Below the pieces are notes generated by a model, which searched no databases, was not told the DNA's origin, and was given only the letters and a program-made list of their open reading frames with translations. The position numbers and the translations under genes are program-made. DNA of 48,711 nucleotides, from NCBI RefSeq assembly GCF_947498175.1, contig NZ_CANMJB010000011.1:1-48711 (forward strand), written 5' to 3'. This document shows positions 1 to 8,040 of the stretch, in pieces. This stretch comes from an uncultured Algimonas sp. Its GTDB lineage: Bacteria > Pseudomonadota > Alphaproteobacteria > Caulobacterales > Maricaulaceae. Each line of letters begins with the position of its first letter. Position 1 is the first letter of the stretch.

Positions 1-220
1 ACGGGGCAGGGCCCGCGCCTCGTGTCGCCTTCGCGGCACAAACGCAACCCCGCCGTGGCCCCGATGCCCGGTCGCACATGGAGGCGTGCGCGATGATCGG
101 AGGCCAGAGATCGCTGACTATGCACGACGCACCCTGCACGACATCCGCCTCGGTCTCACACATCCCCACAGCCCTTTCACCCATCCCCGTTGGCTTTCAA
201 CTCGGACATCCCACCAGCCC

Positions 221-310
221 TCACCCCGGGCTCGACCCGGGGTCCATCACAGGACCGTTATGATAGCCGGAACGGTTGGGAGATGGATCCCGGATCAAGT
301 CCGGGATGAG
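221..310. repeat. REP-like palindromic repeat, copy 1
   Basis: Two hairpin-forming palindromes face each other: a CCCGGGCTCGACCCGGG-type arm near 226-243 and a ATCCCGGATCAAGTCCGGGAT-like arm near 284-309, joined by about 40 bp containing CCGGAACGGTT. The reverse complement of the whole unit matches the unit at 48638-48711 along its length, including the spacer, so this is a dispersed composite repeat and not a single terminator. No coding potential is convincing here. Confidence 0.7.
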
Positions 311-364
311 GGGAAGAGAAAGAGAGCGGAAGGAGAGGAAGGCGAGGAGAATGAACTGCTATCC

Positions 365-490
365 GATGGTCCCTCACGCCAGACTCGACGAGCCTGTGCC
401 CGGCTTGATCGGGTAGGGGTCATCGCCCAACCCTCACGGCCAGACGAGACGGCAGGAGATGGATCCCGGATCAAGCCCGGGATGAGGAGA
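365..490. repeat. REP-like palindromic repeat, copy 2 (diverged)
   Basis: The right half (about 455-490) repeats the GGATCCCGGATCAAGCCCGG arm of copy 1 almost exactly. The left half (about 388-405, around CCCGGCTTGATCGGG) is a decayed version of the other arm. It lies in the same orientation as copy 1 some 150 bp away. Between the copies is purine-rich GGAAGAGAAAGAG-type sequence with no recognisable gene, so the stretch 1-571 holds only repeats as far as I can see. Confidence 0.6.
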
Positions 491-571
491 AAGGAATGAA
501 GGAAAGAAATGGATTTCAGAGACAGAATAGCGCGGAACAGTCAAAGCATCACCGGCAACCGCGCGCCCCCA

Positions 572-1660
572 TCACCCCGATCGCCGGTTCACATGACCCA
601 TCTTGCGGCCTGGGCGGGCTTCGGTCTTGCCGTAGAGATGCAGGCGAGCAGACGGGTCGCGGGCGAGGGTGGGCCAGTCAGCGGCGTCCTCGCCGATCAG
701 GTTGGTCATCCGGACGGGCCAGGCGGGGCGGCAATCGCCGAGCGGCCAACCGGCAACGGCGCGGATATGCTGTTCGAACTGGTCGGTGCAGCCGGCGTCC
801 TGAGTCCAGTGGCCGCTATTGTGGACGCGCGGAGCGATTTCGTTGACGACCCAGCCTTCGGCGGTGTCGAACAGCTCGACCCCGATGACGCCGACATAGT
901 CGAGCGCGTCGGCGATGGTGCGGGCGATGTCGCCCGGCCGGCCGTCATCGCCCCCGTGAACGGACGGGGCGGCGGGTGCGGTGGACGTATGCAGAATGTG
1001 GTCGCGGTGGACGTTCTCGGTCAGCGGGTAGGCGCAGACCTCGCCGTCCTGGCCGCGGGCGCAGACGATGCTGGCTTCACGGGTGAAGTCGACGAAACCT
1101 TCGACGATCAGCGCATGTCCGCCGAGCGTTTCCCAGGCGGCCGCGATGTCGGCCGCGGTCCGGATCATGGCCTGCCCCTTGCCGTCATAGCCGCCGCGGC
1201 GCGTCTTCGCGACGCAAGGCAGGCCGATCTCGGCGACGGCGCGGCGCAAGGCGTCGATCGTCCCGGAAGCGTCGCGGAACGGGGCGACGGACACGCCGGG
1301 CAATTCCGACAGGAAGCGCTTCTCCAGCAGCCGGTCCTGCGCCGTGCGCAGCGCGGTCAGATTAGGGGCGACGGTCCGGCCCGCGCCGGCGATCTCGACC
1401 GCGCGGACGGGGATCGATTCCCATTCATAGGTGATCGCGTCGCAGGATGCGCCGAAACGGGCCAGCGCCGCGTCGTCGTCATAGGGCGCATGGATATGGC
1501 GGGTGGACACCTGTCCAGCCGGGTCTTCCGCGCCCGTTCCATAAGTCAGCGTGCGCAGGTCGAGTCGCGCGGCGGCGAGGGCGAGCATGCGGCCGAGTTG
1601 TCCGCCGCCGAGAATGCCGATCGTGGAGCCGGGAGACAGGGCAGCAAGCTGGTCGGTCAT
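572..1660 (-). CDS. purK: 5-(carboxyamino)imidazole ribonucleotide synthase PurK
   Basis: PurK is an ATP-grasp enzyme that carboxylates aminoimidazole ribonucleotide with ATP and bicarbonate in cytosolic de novo purine synthesis. The protein (362 aa, normal for the family) opens with the glycine-rich GILGGGQLGRMLA motif near residue 15, has the ATP-grasp segment CVAKTRRGGYDGKGQ, and near the C-terminus the NEIAPRVHNSGHWT and DQFEQHIRAV motifs typical of PurK. The longest open frame begins 39 codons earlier, but that extension overlaps purE. The ATG at 1660 sits one base after the purE stop and gives the expected N-terminus. It is the second gene of a purE-purK operon. Confidence 0.97.
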   Translation of the reverse strand: MTDQLAALSPGSTIGILGGGQLGRMLALAAARLDLRTLTYGTGAEDPAGQVSTRHIHAPYDDDAALARFGASCDAITYEWESIPVRAVEIAGAGRTVAPNLTALRTAQDRLLEKRFLSELPGVSVAPFRDASGTIDALRRAVAEIGLPCVAKTRRGGYDGKGQAMIRTAADIAAAWETLGGHALIVEGFVDFTREASIVCARGQDGEVCAYPLTENVHRDHILHTSTAPAAPSVHGGDDGRPGDIARTIADALDYVGVIGVELFDTAEGWVVNEIAPRVHNSGHWTQDAGCTDQFEQHIRAVAGWPLGDCRPAWPVRMTNLIGEDAADWPTLARDPSARLHLYGKTEARPGRKMGHVNRRSG

Positions 1661-1661
1661 G

Positions 1662-2159
1662 TCAGCCGCGCGGATCCGTGCCGACGCTTTCGGTCTGACG
1701 CGCCCGCCACGAATCGAGCCGCCCGGCCAACGCCGTGTCGGACGTGGCCAGGATAGCGGCGGCCAGCAGGCCCGCATTCTTCGCGCCCGCCTTGCCGATG
1801 GCCAGCGTGCCGACCGGCACGCCGCCCGGCATCTGCGCGATCGAGAGCAGGCTGTCCATACCGGACAGCGCCTTGGATTCGACCGGCACGCCCAGCACCG
1901 GCAGGCGGGTCATGGCGGCGCACATGCCGGGCAGGTGGGCCGCGCCGCCCGCGCCCGCGATCACGACCTTCACGCCGCGCCTTGCGGCGTTCTCGGCGAA
2001 ATCGTAGAGGCGCTGCGGCGTGCGATGGGCGGAAATGACGGTGGCTTCGAAAGCGATGCCCAACTCATCCAGCACCGTCGCGGCATGTTCCATGGTCGGC
2101 CAATCGCTGGTCGATCCCATGATGATGGCAATGGGTGCGCTGGGGGTCGGAACGGACAT
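1662..2159 (-). CDS. purE: N5-carboxyaminoimidazole ribonucleotide mutase PurE
   Basis: PurE moves the carboxyl group of N5-CAIR to C4, the step after PurK. The 165-aa protein has the family's [12 protein letters not shown] phosphate-binding start, VISAHRTP (catalytic histidine in SAHR), the glycine-rich [13 protein letters not shown] loop and the [19 protein letters not shown] segment. Its stop is separated from the purK start by one base, so the two are translationally coupled. The C-terminal 20 residues are a little longer than usual and unremarkable. Class I bacterial PurE is the clear assignment. Confidence 0.97.
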   Translation of the reverse strand: MSVPTPSAPIAIIMGSTSDWPTMEHAATVLDELGIAFEATVISAHRTPQRLYDFAENAARRGVKVVIAGAGGAAHLPGMCAAMTRLPVLGVPVESKALSGMDSLLSIAQMPGGVPVGTLAIGKAGAKNAGLLAAAILATSDTALAGRLDSWRARQTESVGTDPRG

Positions 2160-2322
2160 GGAGCGGCTTTCGCGTGGGACGCTGGAAAGCGCGCCATCAT
2201 AGCGATGGGCGGCGGGCGGTCAACGGGCGCGGAATGGAGCAAGGCGAAATCTTAGCGCGACGTTAACCGGCGCCGGGCGAGAGGGTCCTTCCGACCCCCA
2301 GTCCTGCAGGAGCGCACCAGAC

Positions 2323-2943
2323 TTGGCCGATCCGACCCGCATCAGCACGCTGTTGCAGACCGCCGCCGATCCGCTGCCGTCGCAGATCGGGGTGACGCAG
2401 GCGCAGCTGGCGGCGCGCAATCGGGACCTGTCCGAGGAGGTGACCCGGCTTCGCCTGCGCGTGCTGGAACTCGAAGCCGCCGCCGATCTGGATCCGATGC
2501 TGCCGATCTTCAACCGCCGCGCCTTCGTGCGCGAAGTGGAACGGGCGCAGTCCGTCATGGCGCGCTACGCCCTGATGTCGTCGATCATCTTCTTCGATCT
2601 GGACGACTTCAAGCAGGTCAACGACCGTTACGGCCACGGCATCGGCGACCGGTTGCTGGAGGGGGTGGCGGACTGCCTGAGCGCCGGGGTGCGCCAATGC
2701 GACATGGTGGCCCGGCTGGGCGGCGACGAATTCGGAGTGCTCCTGTTCAAGTCCGACATGGAGATCGCCAAGGCCAAGGCCGCGTCGTTGGCCTGCCGCC
2801 TCGGCGATCTGGCGATCGCCCATCCGGACGGGGATGTCGGCATCGGAGCGAGCTGGGGCGTCGCGCCCTGCGATCCGGACGAGCCGGCCGCCCGGATCCT
2901 GGAACGCGCCGACCGCGCCATGTATCTGGACAAGCGATCCTAG
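2323..2943 (+). CDS. GGDEF diguanylate cyclase, cytosolic
   Basis: Predicted to make cyclic di-GMP from two GTP. The 206-aa protein has a short N-terminal region with a probable coiled coil (residues about 27-55, AQLAARNRDLSEEVTRLRLR) and one GGDEF domain. The active-site GGDEF is at residues 133-137, and FFDLDDFKQVND supplies the metal-binding aspartates. An RxxD inhibitory site (RQCD, 124-127) lies exactly five residues before GGDEF, so product inhibition is expected. There is no membrane segment or EAL domain. The start is a TTG at 2323, supported by an AGGAG motif about 10 bases upstream. Input signal is unknown; the coiled coil may serve dimerisation. Confidence 0.93.
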   Translation: MADPTRISTLLQTAADPLPSQIGVTQAQLAARNRDLSEEVTRLRLRVLELEAAADLDPMLPIFNRRAFVREVERAQSVMARYALMSSIIFFDLDDFKQVNDRYGHGIGDRLLEGVADCLSAGVRQCDMVARLGGDEFGVLLFKSDMEIAKAKAASLACRLGDLAIAHPDGDVGIGASWGVAPCDPDEPAARILERADRAMYLDKRS

Positions 2944-2998
2944 CCTGGAAACGGCCCCCGGCCGGAGGTCTCAGGCGTATCGGACGTCCCGGGACGCC

Positions 2999-3250
2999 TC
3001 AGGCGATGATATCGGGCGTGAGCTGGTTTTCGAGATAGGCGATCTGGTCCTTGATCGACAATTTGATCTTCTTCATCCGGCGGACCTTCAGCATGTCCGC
3101 CACGCCGGTTTCGATCAGGGCGCCGATCTCCTGGTCGATGCGGCGATGCTCCTGCTTCAGATGGTCGAGCAGGGCGCGGGTTTCGGACGCGGTCGCGCCG
3201 TCTTCGCCGTTCGGGATCGTGTCGCCGTCATTGTCTGGACCATCGTTCAT
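2999..3250 (-). CDS. DUF465 (YdcH-like) small protein
   Basis: An 83-aa cytosolic protein with the DUF465 pattern: a helical hairpin with LLDHLKQEHRRIDQEI, then RRMKKIKLSIKDQIAYLE (the conserved L-K-x-x-K-L-x-I-K-D-x-I motif). The N-terminal 22 residues are acidic and probably disordered. Family members are common in alphaproteobacteria, often in pairs, and have no established function. It is divergent from a second DUF465 gene 70 bp away, so the two likely share a promoter region (3251-3320). Confidence 0.85.
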   Translation of the reverse strand: MNDGPDNDGDTIPNGEDGATASETRALLDHLKQEHRRIDQEIGALIETGVADMLKVRRMKKIKLSIKDQIAYLENQLTPDIIA

Positions 3251-3320
3251 GGAGCGTTTCTAGCGGCGGCGCCCGCTTTATGCTACGATGCATTTTCCAC
3301 ACCCACTAACGGAGGTCTTC

Positions 3321-3497
3321 ATGACGCTGTCGGCTCATCTGGAACAATTGCAATCCCGCCACGGGGATATCGACACCCAGATCAACCGAGAACTCCGAAG
3401 TCCGGCTCCGGATCACGTGAAGATCTCGCAACTCAAACGTCAGAAGTTGCAGATCAAGGACACCATCATGCAGATGGGTCCGAACGCCCGCGCCTGA
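3321..3497 (+). CDS. DUF465 (YdcH-like) small protein
   Basis: A 58-aa protein, essentially only the DUF465 helical hairpin: HLEQLQSRHGDIDTQI followed by KISQLKRQKLQIKDTIMQM. I chose the ATG at 3321 because CGGAGG lies 6-11 bases upstream; the open frame extends 11 codons further without support. It is a paralogue of the divergently transcribed gene on its left. Function unknown. Confidence 0.85.
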   Translation: MTLSAHLEQLQSRHGDIDTQINRELRSPAPDHVKISQLKRQKLQIKDTIMQMGPNARA

Positions 3498-3513
3498 TCG
3501 GCCTGCCCCAGAC

Positions 3514-3921
3514 TCAGCCCGTTTTGAACCGGCGCGCCTGAGCGGCGCGTCCGTGCCAGCGGCCGTTCCTTTTGCGGCCCGGCCGGCGCGTTGCGGGTTT
3601 GCGCCCGCGCGGTTTCTTGCCGCGCATGATCAACGAAGCGTCGTTGAGCGCCCAGAGGTCCGCGCGGTCCGCCAGCACGTCTTCGCCCAGATCGATCGCG
3701 GTCTGCAGGACGGGTAGCGGCGTATTGCGCCAGGCCGGCGGTTCGATCACCTTGCGCCACATCATGCCGAAGGCATTGTCGAGCAGAATGCGCGCGAAGC
3801 AGTGATCGAGATAGACCGGCCAGTCCTTGCGCCGCCGCGCCTGTGCCGGAAGGCGTTCCTGCACGAGTGTGCGCCAACGATCCCGCAATTCAGCCTCTTC
3901 GTCGTCGGTCTCGTCGAACAT
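3514..3921 (-). CDS. conserved hypothetical protein (alphaproteobacterial family)
   Basis: About 135 aa from the ATG at 3921 (MFDETDDEEAEL); the frame stays open to 4095 but the extra part has an odd composition. The core WPVYLDHCFARILLDNAFGMMW, then IEPPAWRNTPLPVLQTAI and LNDASLIMRGK, matches my memory of a widespread alphaproteobacterial family that is sometimes labelled GCN5-type acetyltransferase without good reason; no acetyl-CoA binding motif is visible. The C-terminus is a very basic tail of arginine, lysine and glycine (about 30 residues), suggesting nucleic-acid or polyanion binding. Function unknown. Confidence 0.7.
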   Translation of the reverse strand: MFDETDDEEAELRDRWRTLVQERLPAQARRRKDWPVYLDHCFARILLDNAFGMMWRKVIEPPAWRNTPLPVLQTAIDLGEDVLADRADLWALNDASLIMRGKKPRGRKPATRRPGRKRNGRWHGRAAQARRFKTG

Positions 3922-4098
3922 GAAATATATCACCGCTTCCTCCGGCCTCAACGCAGGCCGGTGTGAACCGTCAACGCGCCCCTTGTCCCGATCGTTTCCG
4001 TCCGCATCGACGCAGAGTCGATATGCGACTGATTTGGCAAGGATCTTTCGCAGTGCAACGCGGAAACTCGTCATGAGAAGACATAAACGTGACAAAAG

Positions 4099-4161
4099 CT
4101 GTCATATTTGTGTCATTGGATTGTTGACTTTTATGACTTTTAGCGTCACATAAGCTTCACA
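4099..4161 (+). promoter_or_regulatory. 11-bp phased Pho-box-like direct repeats
   Basis: CTGTCATATTTGTGTCAT at 4099-4116 has the 7-4-7 layout of a PhoB-binding Pho box. GCGTCACATAAGCTTCAC at 4143-4160 is a second, weaker pair. The GTCA/TTCA cores fall at 4101, 4112, 4145 and 4156, all separated by multiples of 11 bp. The array is 80-140 bp upstream of the TPR gene start at 4238 and directly behind the leftward gene. Binding by PhoB is inferred from pattern only. Confidence 0.4.
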
Positions 4162-4237
4162 GAAGTGCCGTGAAGCTCCGAAGCCGATAGGAGGCATGGC
4201 CATAGAAGAACATTCGGCCACGACTTCGGAGATCGAC

Positions 4238-4807
4238 ATGAAAACATATCTATTAGCGGCAGGACTGACACTGGCCACGGCGACAGGCGCCTACGCGCAA
4301 AGCGGTCAGTCCGCGACGGCGATGGCCGACGACCTGTCGGGCGTTCCCGCTACGATCAGCACGACTTTCAACGATTGCGTCGCGACGGAAAGCTCGTCGC
4401 GTGCGATCCGTGCCTGCTCGAAGCTCATCCGCGCCTCCGGCGCCAGCGAGGATGTCCGGGCACAGCTCTACACACGACGAGCGCTGCACAAGATGGCCTT
4501 GGGCCGTTTCGACAGCGCATCGGACGATTTCAGCCGGGCGGGCGATCTATCGGGCGACACGGGGCTGGCTTCGCTGGGGCAGGGCTTCGCGGCCATCGAC
4601 GACAACAATCTGTCGTCGGCCCGGGCCAGCTTCCGCGATGACAGCACGGAAGGCCGCACGGCCGTCCTGGCGGAATACGGTCTCGGCCTGACCTATCAGA
4701 TGGAAGGCAAGGACGCCGATGCACGCGCTGCCTATGAGCGCGCGCTTGCGATCAACCCCGAGTGGAGGGTTCCGTCCGAGCGTCTGGAAACGCTCGACCG
4801 GAACTGA
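4238..4807 (+). CDS. periplasmic TPR-repeat protein
   Basis: A 189-aa protein with a clean signal peptide (KTYLLAAGLTLATATGAYAQ, cleavage after AYA-Q about residue 20). It then has TPR-like helical repeats: RAIRACSKLIRA, QLYTRRALHKMALGRFDSASDDFSRA, and TYQMEGKDADARAAYERALAINP near residues 150-180. The Cys in FNDCVATES and the RACSKLI motif resemble the start of other alphaproteobacterial tetratricopeptide proteins. I chose ATG 4238 (CGGAGA five bases upstream) over ATG 4196, whose Shine-Dalgarno sequence is only one base away and which would bury the signal peptide. Likely a periplasmic scaffold protein; partner unknown. Confidence 0.85.
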   Translation: MKTYLLAAGLTLATATGAYAQSGQSATAMADDLSGVPATISTTFNDCVATESSSRAIRACSKLIRASGASEDVRAQLYTRRALHKMALGRFDSASDDFSRAGDLSGDTGLASLGQGFAAIDDNNLSSARASFRDDSTEGRTAVLAEYGLGLTYQMEGKDADARAAYERALAINPEWRVPSERLETLDRN

Positions 4808-4861
4808 TCCCGCTCCATCGTCCTGCCGCGCGCCATTCCGGCGTGTTCCACTCAATATGAT

Positions 4862-4890
4862 AAGCCCGCACGTCCCGGTGCGGGCTTTTT
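4862..4890 (+). terminator. rho-independent terminator
   Basis: AAGCCCGCAC / GTGCGGGCTT arms around a short loop, followed by a run of T, about 55 bp after the TPR gene stop. Confidence 0.9.
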
Positions 4891-5109
4891 GTATTGCCAC
4901 AAGGCAGATGGCCCGCCGCACAGGACCGGCGCCTAGGACCGTCGTCATCGAACCTTCACGAGCCTTTCACCAAAGCGACACGCATTCATAGACTCCGCGT
5001 CACAATTAAATGGTGATGGCACGGCCAGCCGCAGGTCGGGATTCCCGACCCAACACTGCCTAGGTTTGACCGGGATGCCGGACAAGACCTGCCCACCCGT
5101 GAGGACCTC

Positions 5110-7929
5110 ATGATGAATGCGACTTTGAAACTGGCTTTGATGGCCACAACGGCCGGCTTCGCGCTGGCGGCCTGCGGCGATGACAATTCGTCGTCACCCG
5201 GCACGACAGAGCCTGTCACGGTCATTGTGAACCCTCCGACGACGCCGCCGACCACACCGACCCCGCCAACGACCAATCCCGACGTGACGGTCGATCTGGT
5301 GCCGAACAACAACTGCCCGGCCGGCACGACCCTCGAAACGGTAACGCTGCCCGGCACGACCAGCTCCGCCGAAGCCTGCACCTTGAGCGGCAACATCACA
5401 TCCGACGTGACGCTGACGGCCGAAAACGGCTACATCCTCAAAGGCAAGGTTACGGTCGGAACGGATGCCAACGCATCTGCCAGCAGCAGCAGCAGCGCGG
5501 CTCAAGCGCCCGGACCGGGGTCTGTGACACTGACGATCCCGGCCGGGACGCGCCTCTCCGGCGCGGGCGGCCTCGACTATCTGGTCATCTCCCGCGGCTC
5601 GAAGATCGAAGCCGAAGGCACGGCCAGCCAGCCGATCATCATGACGGCGCTCCAGGACGTGCTCGGCACGGTCAATCCGAATGCGGAAGGGCTGTGGGGC
5701 GGTCTGGTCATCAACGGCTCGGCGCCGATCAACCGTTGCGGCGACGCCACGGCGACACCGGGCACGGCCGGCTGCGAACGCGACGGCGAAGGCGCATCGG
5801 GTCTTTATGGCGGCGGCAACGCCACCGACGATTCCGGCACGCTGAGCTATGTCCAGGTCAAATATGCTGGCAACCAGTTCACGGCCGACAACGAGCTGAA
5901 CGGCATCGCCTTCCAGGGCGTGGGCAGCGGCACGACCTGCAACCACATCCAGGTCCACAACAATGCCGATGACGGCGTCGAGTTCTTCGGCGGCACGGTC
6001 AGCTGCAACGCCGTCGTCCTGACCGGCAATGGCGATGACAGCCTCGACTGGACCAACGGCTGGACCGGCAACATCCAGCGCCTGCTGATCGTCCATTCCC
6101 GCGGGGCCGGCGACCAGGGCATCGAAGCGGACAGCAACAGCGCCAACAACGCCGCGACGCCTGCCGCCAACCCGACGATCTCCAACTTCACCATGGTCGG
6201 CCAAGACGGCGACATTGGCGGCCTGTTCCGCGAAGGCACGCAGGGCCGCATCGTCAACGGCATCATCGTGGACTTCCCGGATGCCGGCATCGACGTCGAC
6301 AACGACGTGACGCTCGCCAACCTCCAGTCGGGAGCCCTGTCTTTCAAGTCGATCTTCCTGGACAACCCGGACAACATCCAGTCCGGCGACGACGGCGAGA
6401 CGGTCAATACCGAAGCCATCATCACTGGCAGCGACAATGTCGTCGAAGGTCTGGACACGCTTCAAAACCGCTTCTTCCCCGGCCCGAACGAACAGGCCGT
6501 TCCGGCCGACGACGTCAGCGCCGTTCCGGGATTCGAAGCGCTTAACTATATCGGGGCCTTCTCGCCGACCGAGACACCCGAAAGCAACTGGGCTGCGGGC
6601 TGGACCTTCGGCTTGTTCGATGCGGCCGCTCCGACCTGCCCGACCGGTACGACACCGGCAAACACGACCATCGACGGCACGGAAGTCTGCCGCCTGTCCG
6701 GCACGCTCAGCGCCGACGTGCGTCTGAACAACAACTTCCTCTACCAGGTCACCGGCCAGGTCTTTGTCGGCACCGATCTGGGCACCGCCGCGACGGCGGA
6801 CGAAACACCGGTCACCTTGCGCATCGATGCAGGTGTCACGCTCTACGCCGACACGGGACGCGACAGCATCGTCGTGCCGCGCGGCAACAAGATCGAAGCT
6901 GTCGGAACGGCGCTAAACCCAATCGTCATGACATCCGAGTCCGACGTGAACGGCCAAGCCAATGCGGCCACGGACCGCGGCGAAGGCATCTCGCTGATCC
7001 TCAACGGCCGGGCGCCGATCAATCGCTGCGCCGACGCAACCGCGACGCCGGGTGCGGCCGGGTGCGAACGCGACGGCGAAGGCGCATCGGGTCTTTATGG
7101 CGGCGGCACGGCCGACGACAATTCCGGCATTCTGCGCTATGTGCGCGTCCAGTATGCGGGGTTCCGCTTCACGCCGGACAATGAGCTGAACGGCATCGCG
7201 CTGCAGGGCGTCGGCAACGGCACCGAGATCGACTACGTCCAGGTCCACAACAATGCCGATGACGGAATTGAGTTCTTCGGCGGCACGGCCAACGCCAAAC
7301 ACCTGGTGCTGACCGGTAATGGCGACGACAGTCTCGACTGGACCAACGGTTGGACCGGCAACGTCCAATACGTCATCATCGACCAAGCCGCCGATGCTGG
7401 CGACCAAGGGTTCGAGGGCGACAGCAACAGCGCCGTCAACGCCGCCATTCCGCGGGCCGATCCGACATTCGCCAACCTGACCCTGGTCGGCGAAAGCTCG
7501 ACCGATATCGGCATGCTGCTGCGTGAAGGCACCGCGACCGACATCTATAATGCGGTCGTGACGGGCTTTGGCGAAGCCGGCGTCGATATCGACGGCCCCG
7601 AGTCGGAAGCCCAAGGCACAGGCGGCGGCATCACCTTCAGCTCCTCGCTGATTGCGGGCAACAACCCCGATCTGGCGGATGCGACCGCAGGGTCACCCGA
7701 ACAGGTGGCGACAGCCGGCCGCAACAACGTCGTCGGCGGAACCGCTCCGACCTATAGCACTGTGGGCGACTACACGCCCGATGCCACGGTCAATGCCGTG
7801 ACGGCGACCAATGTCAGCACGGTCGATGCCTTCTTCGACGACGCCGCCTATGTCGGCGCGGTCGAGAACGCCGACGACGATTGGTACAAAGGTTGGACGC
7901 TACTCGTCGATCAATCCGCGACGCCCTAG
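5110..7929 (+). CDS. duplicated right-handed beta-helix lipoprotein
   Basis: A 939-aa predicted lipoprotein: signal peptide with lipobox LAAC and acylated Cys22, then a Pro/Thr-rich linker (about residues 35-60). After this come two similar halves of about 440 residues. Each half starts with a CP-x-GTT motif and a CRLSG/CTLSG segment, and then has APINRC(G/A)DATATPG, GCERDGEGASGLYGGG, VHNNADDG(V/I)EFFGGT, LTGNGDDSLDWTNGWTGN, and ends with a W-x-x-GWT motif. Asn/Asp-rich turns and parallel-beta spacing suggest a beta-helix. It is likely surface or periplasm-exposed, possibly carbohydrate or anion binding. The downstream TonB receptor suggests it feeds or scaffolds that receptor. Related single-unit proteins occur next to TonB receptors in Bacteroidetes and Caulobacterales; no enzymatic motif is visible. 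Confidence 0.85.
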   Translation: MMNATLKLALMATTAGFALAACGDDNSSSPGTTEPVTVIVNPPTTPPTTPTPPTTNPDVTVDLVPNNNCPAGTTLETVTLPGTTSSAEACTLSGNITSDVTLTAENGYILKGKVTVGTDANASASSSSSAAQAPGPGSVTLTIPAGTRLSGAGGLDYLVISRGSKIEAEGTASQPIIMTALQDVLGTVNPNAEGLWGGLVINGSAPINRCGDATATPGTAGCERDGEGASGLYGGGNATDDSGTLSYVQVKYAGNQFTADNELNGIAFQGVGSGTTCNHIQVHNNADDGVEFFGGTVSCNAVVLTGNGDDSLDWTNGWTGNIQRLLIVHSRGAGDQGIEADSNSANNAATPAANPTISNFTMVGQDGDIGGLFREGTQGRIVNGIIVDFPDAGIDVDNDVTLANLQSGALSFKSIFLDNPDNIQSGDDGETVNTEAIITGSDNVVEGLDTLQNRFFPGPNEQAVPADDVSAVPGFEALNYIGAFSPTETPESNWAAGWTFGLFDAAAPTCPTGTTPANTTIDGTEVCRLSGTLSADVRLNNNFLYQVTGQVFVGTDLGTAATADETPVTLRIDAGVTLYADTGRDSIVVPRGNKIEAVGTALNPIVMTSESDVNGQANAATDRGEGISLILNGRAPINRCADATATPGAAGCERDGEGASGLYGGGTADDNSGILRYVRVQYAGFRFTPDNELNGIALQGVGNGTEIDYVQVHNNADDGIEFFGGTANAKHLVLTGNGDDSLDWTNGWTGNVQYVIIDQAADAGDQGFEGDSNSAVNAAIPRADPTFANLTLVGESSTDIGMLLREGTATDIYNAVVTGFGEAGVDIDGPESEAQGTGGGITFSSSLIAGNNPDLADATAGSPEQVATAGRNNVVGGTAPTYSTVGDYTPDATVNAVTATNVSTVDAFFDDAAYVGAVENADDDWYKGWTLLVDQSATP

Positions 7930-7976
7930 AACCCAACCCGACACGCTTCCGCCCGGGCCCGTACGCCCGGGCGTCG

Positions 7977-8011
7977 GCCGGCAGACTCGGGGAACGAGGT
8001 GCCGGCTTTTT
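7977..8011 (+). terminator. terminator/attenuator between lipoprotein and TonB receptor genes
   Basis: GCCGGCA / TGCCGGC arms (7977-7983 and 8000-8006) with an inner CTCG/CGAG extension, followed directly by TTTTT. A second GC hairpin (7950-7973, CGCCCGGG/CCCGGGCG) precedes it. It ends 30 bp before the receptor's likely GTG start, leaving little space for a separate promoter. It therefore probably acts as a partial terminator that lowers receptor expression relative to the lipoprotein. Confidence 0.75.
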
Positions 8012-8040
8012 GTCTTACAGATTTCCAGGATGACCCCATC

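Noticed and set aside
221-490. CRISPR-like array
   Set aside because: The repeats are palindromic REP-like units of uneven spacing, with no spacers and no cas genes.
509-1756. A 415-residue open frame on the plus strand
   Set aside because: It is the antisense shadow of purK in GC-rich DNA; the minus frame has all PurK motifs.
4196-4237. Upstream ATG for the TPR protein
   Set aside because: AGGAGG ends one base before the ATG, too close, and the extension would precede a clear signal peptide.
5194-6465. A 423-residue minus-strand frame opposite the lipoprotein gene
   Set aside because: Arg/Val/Ala/Asp-rich shadow composition with no family motif; the plus strand encodes a clear lipoprotein.
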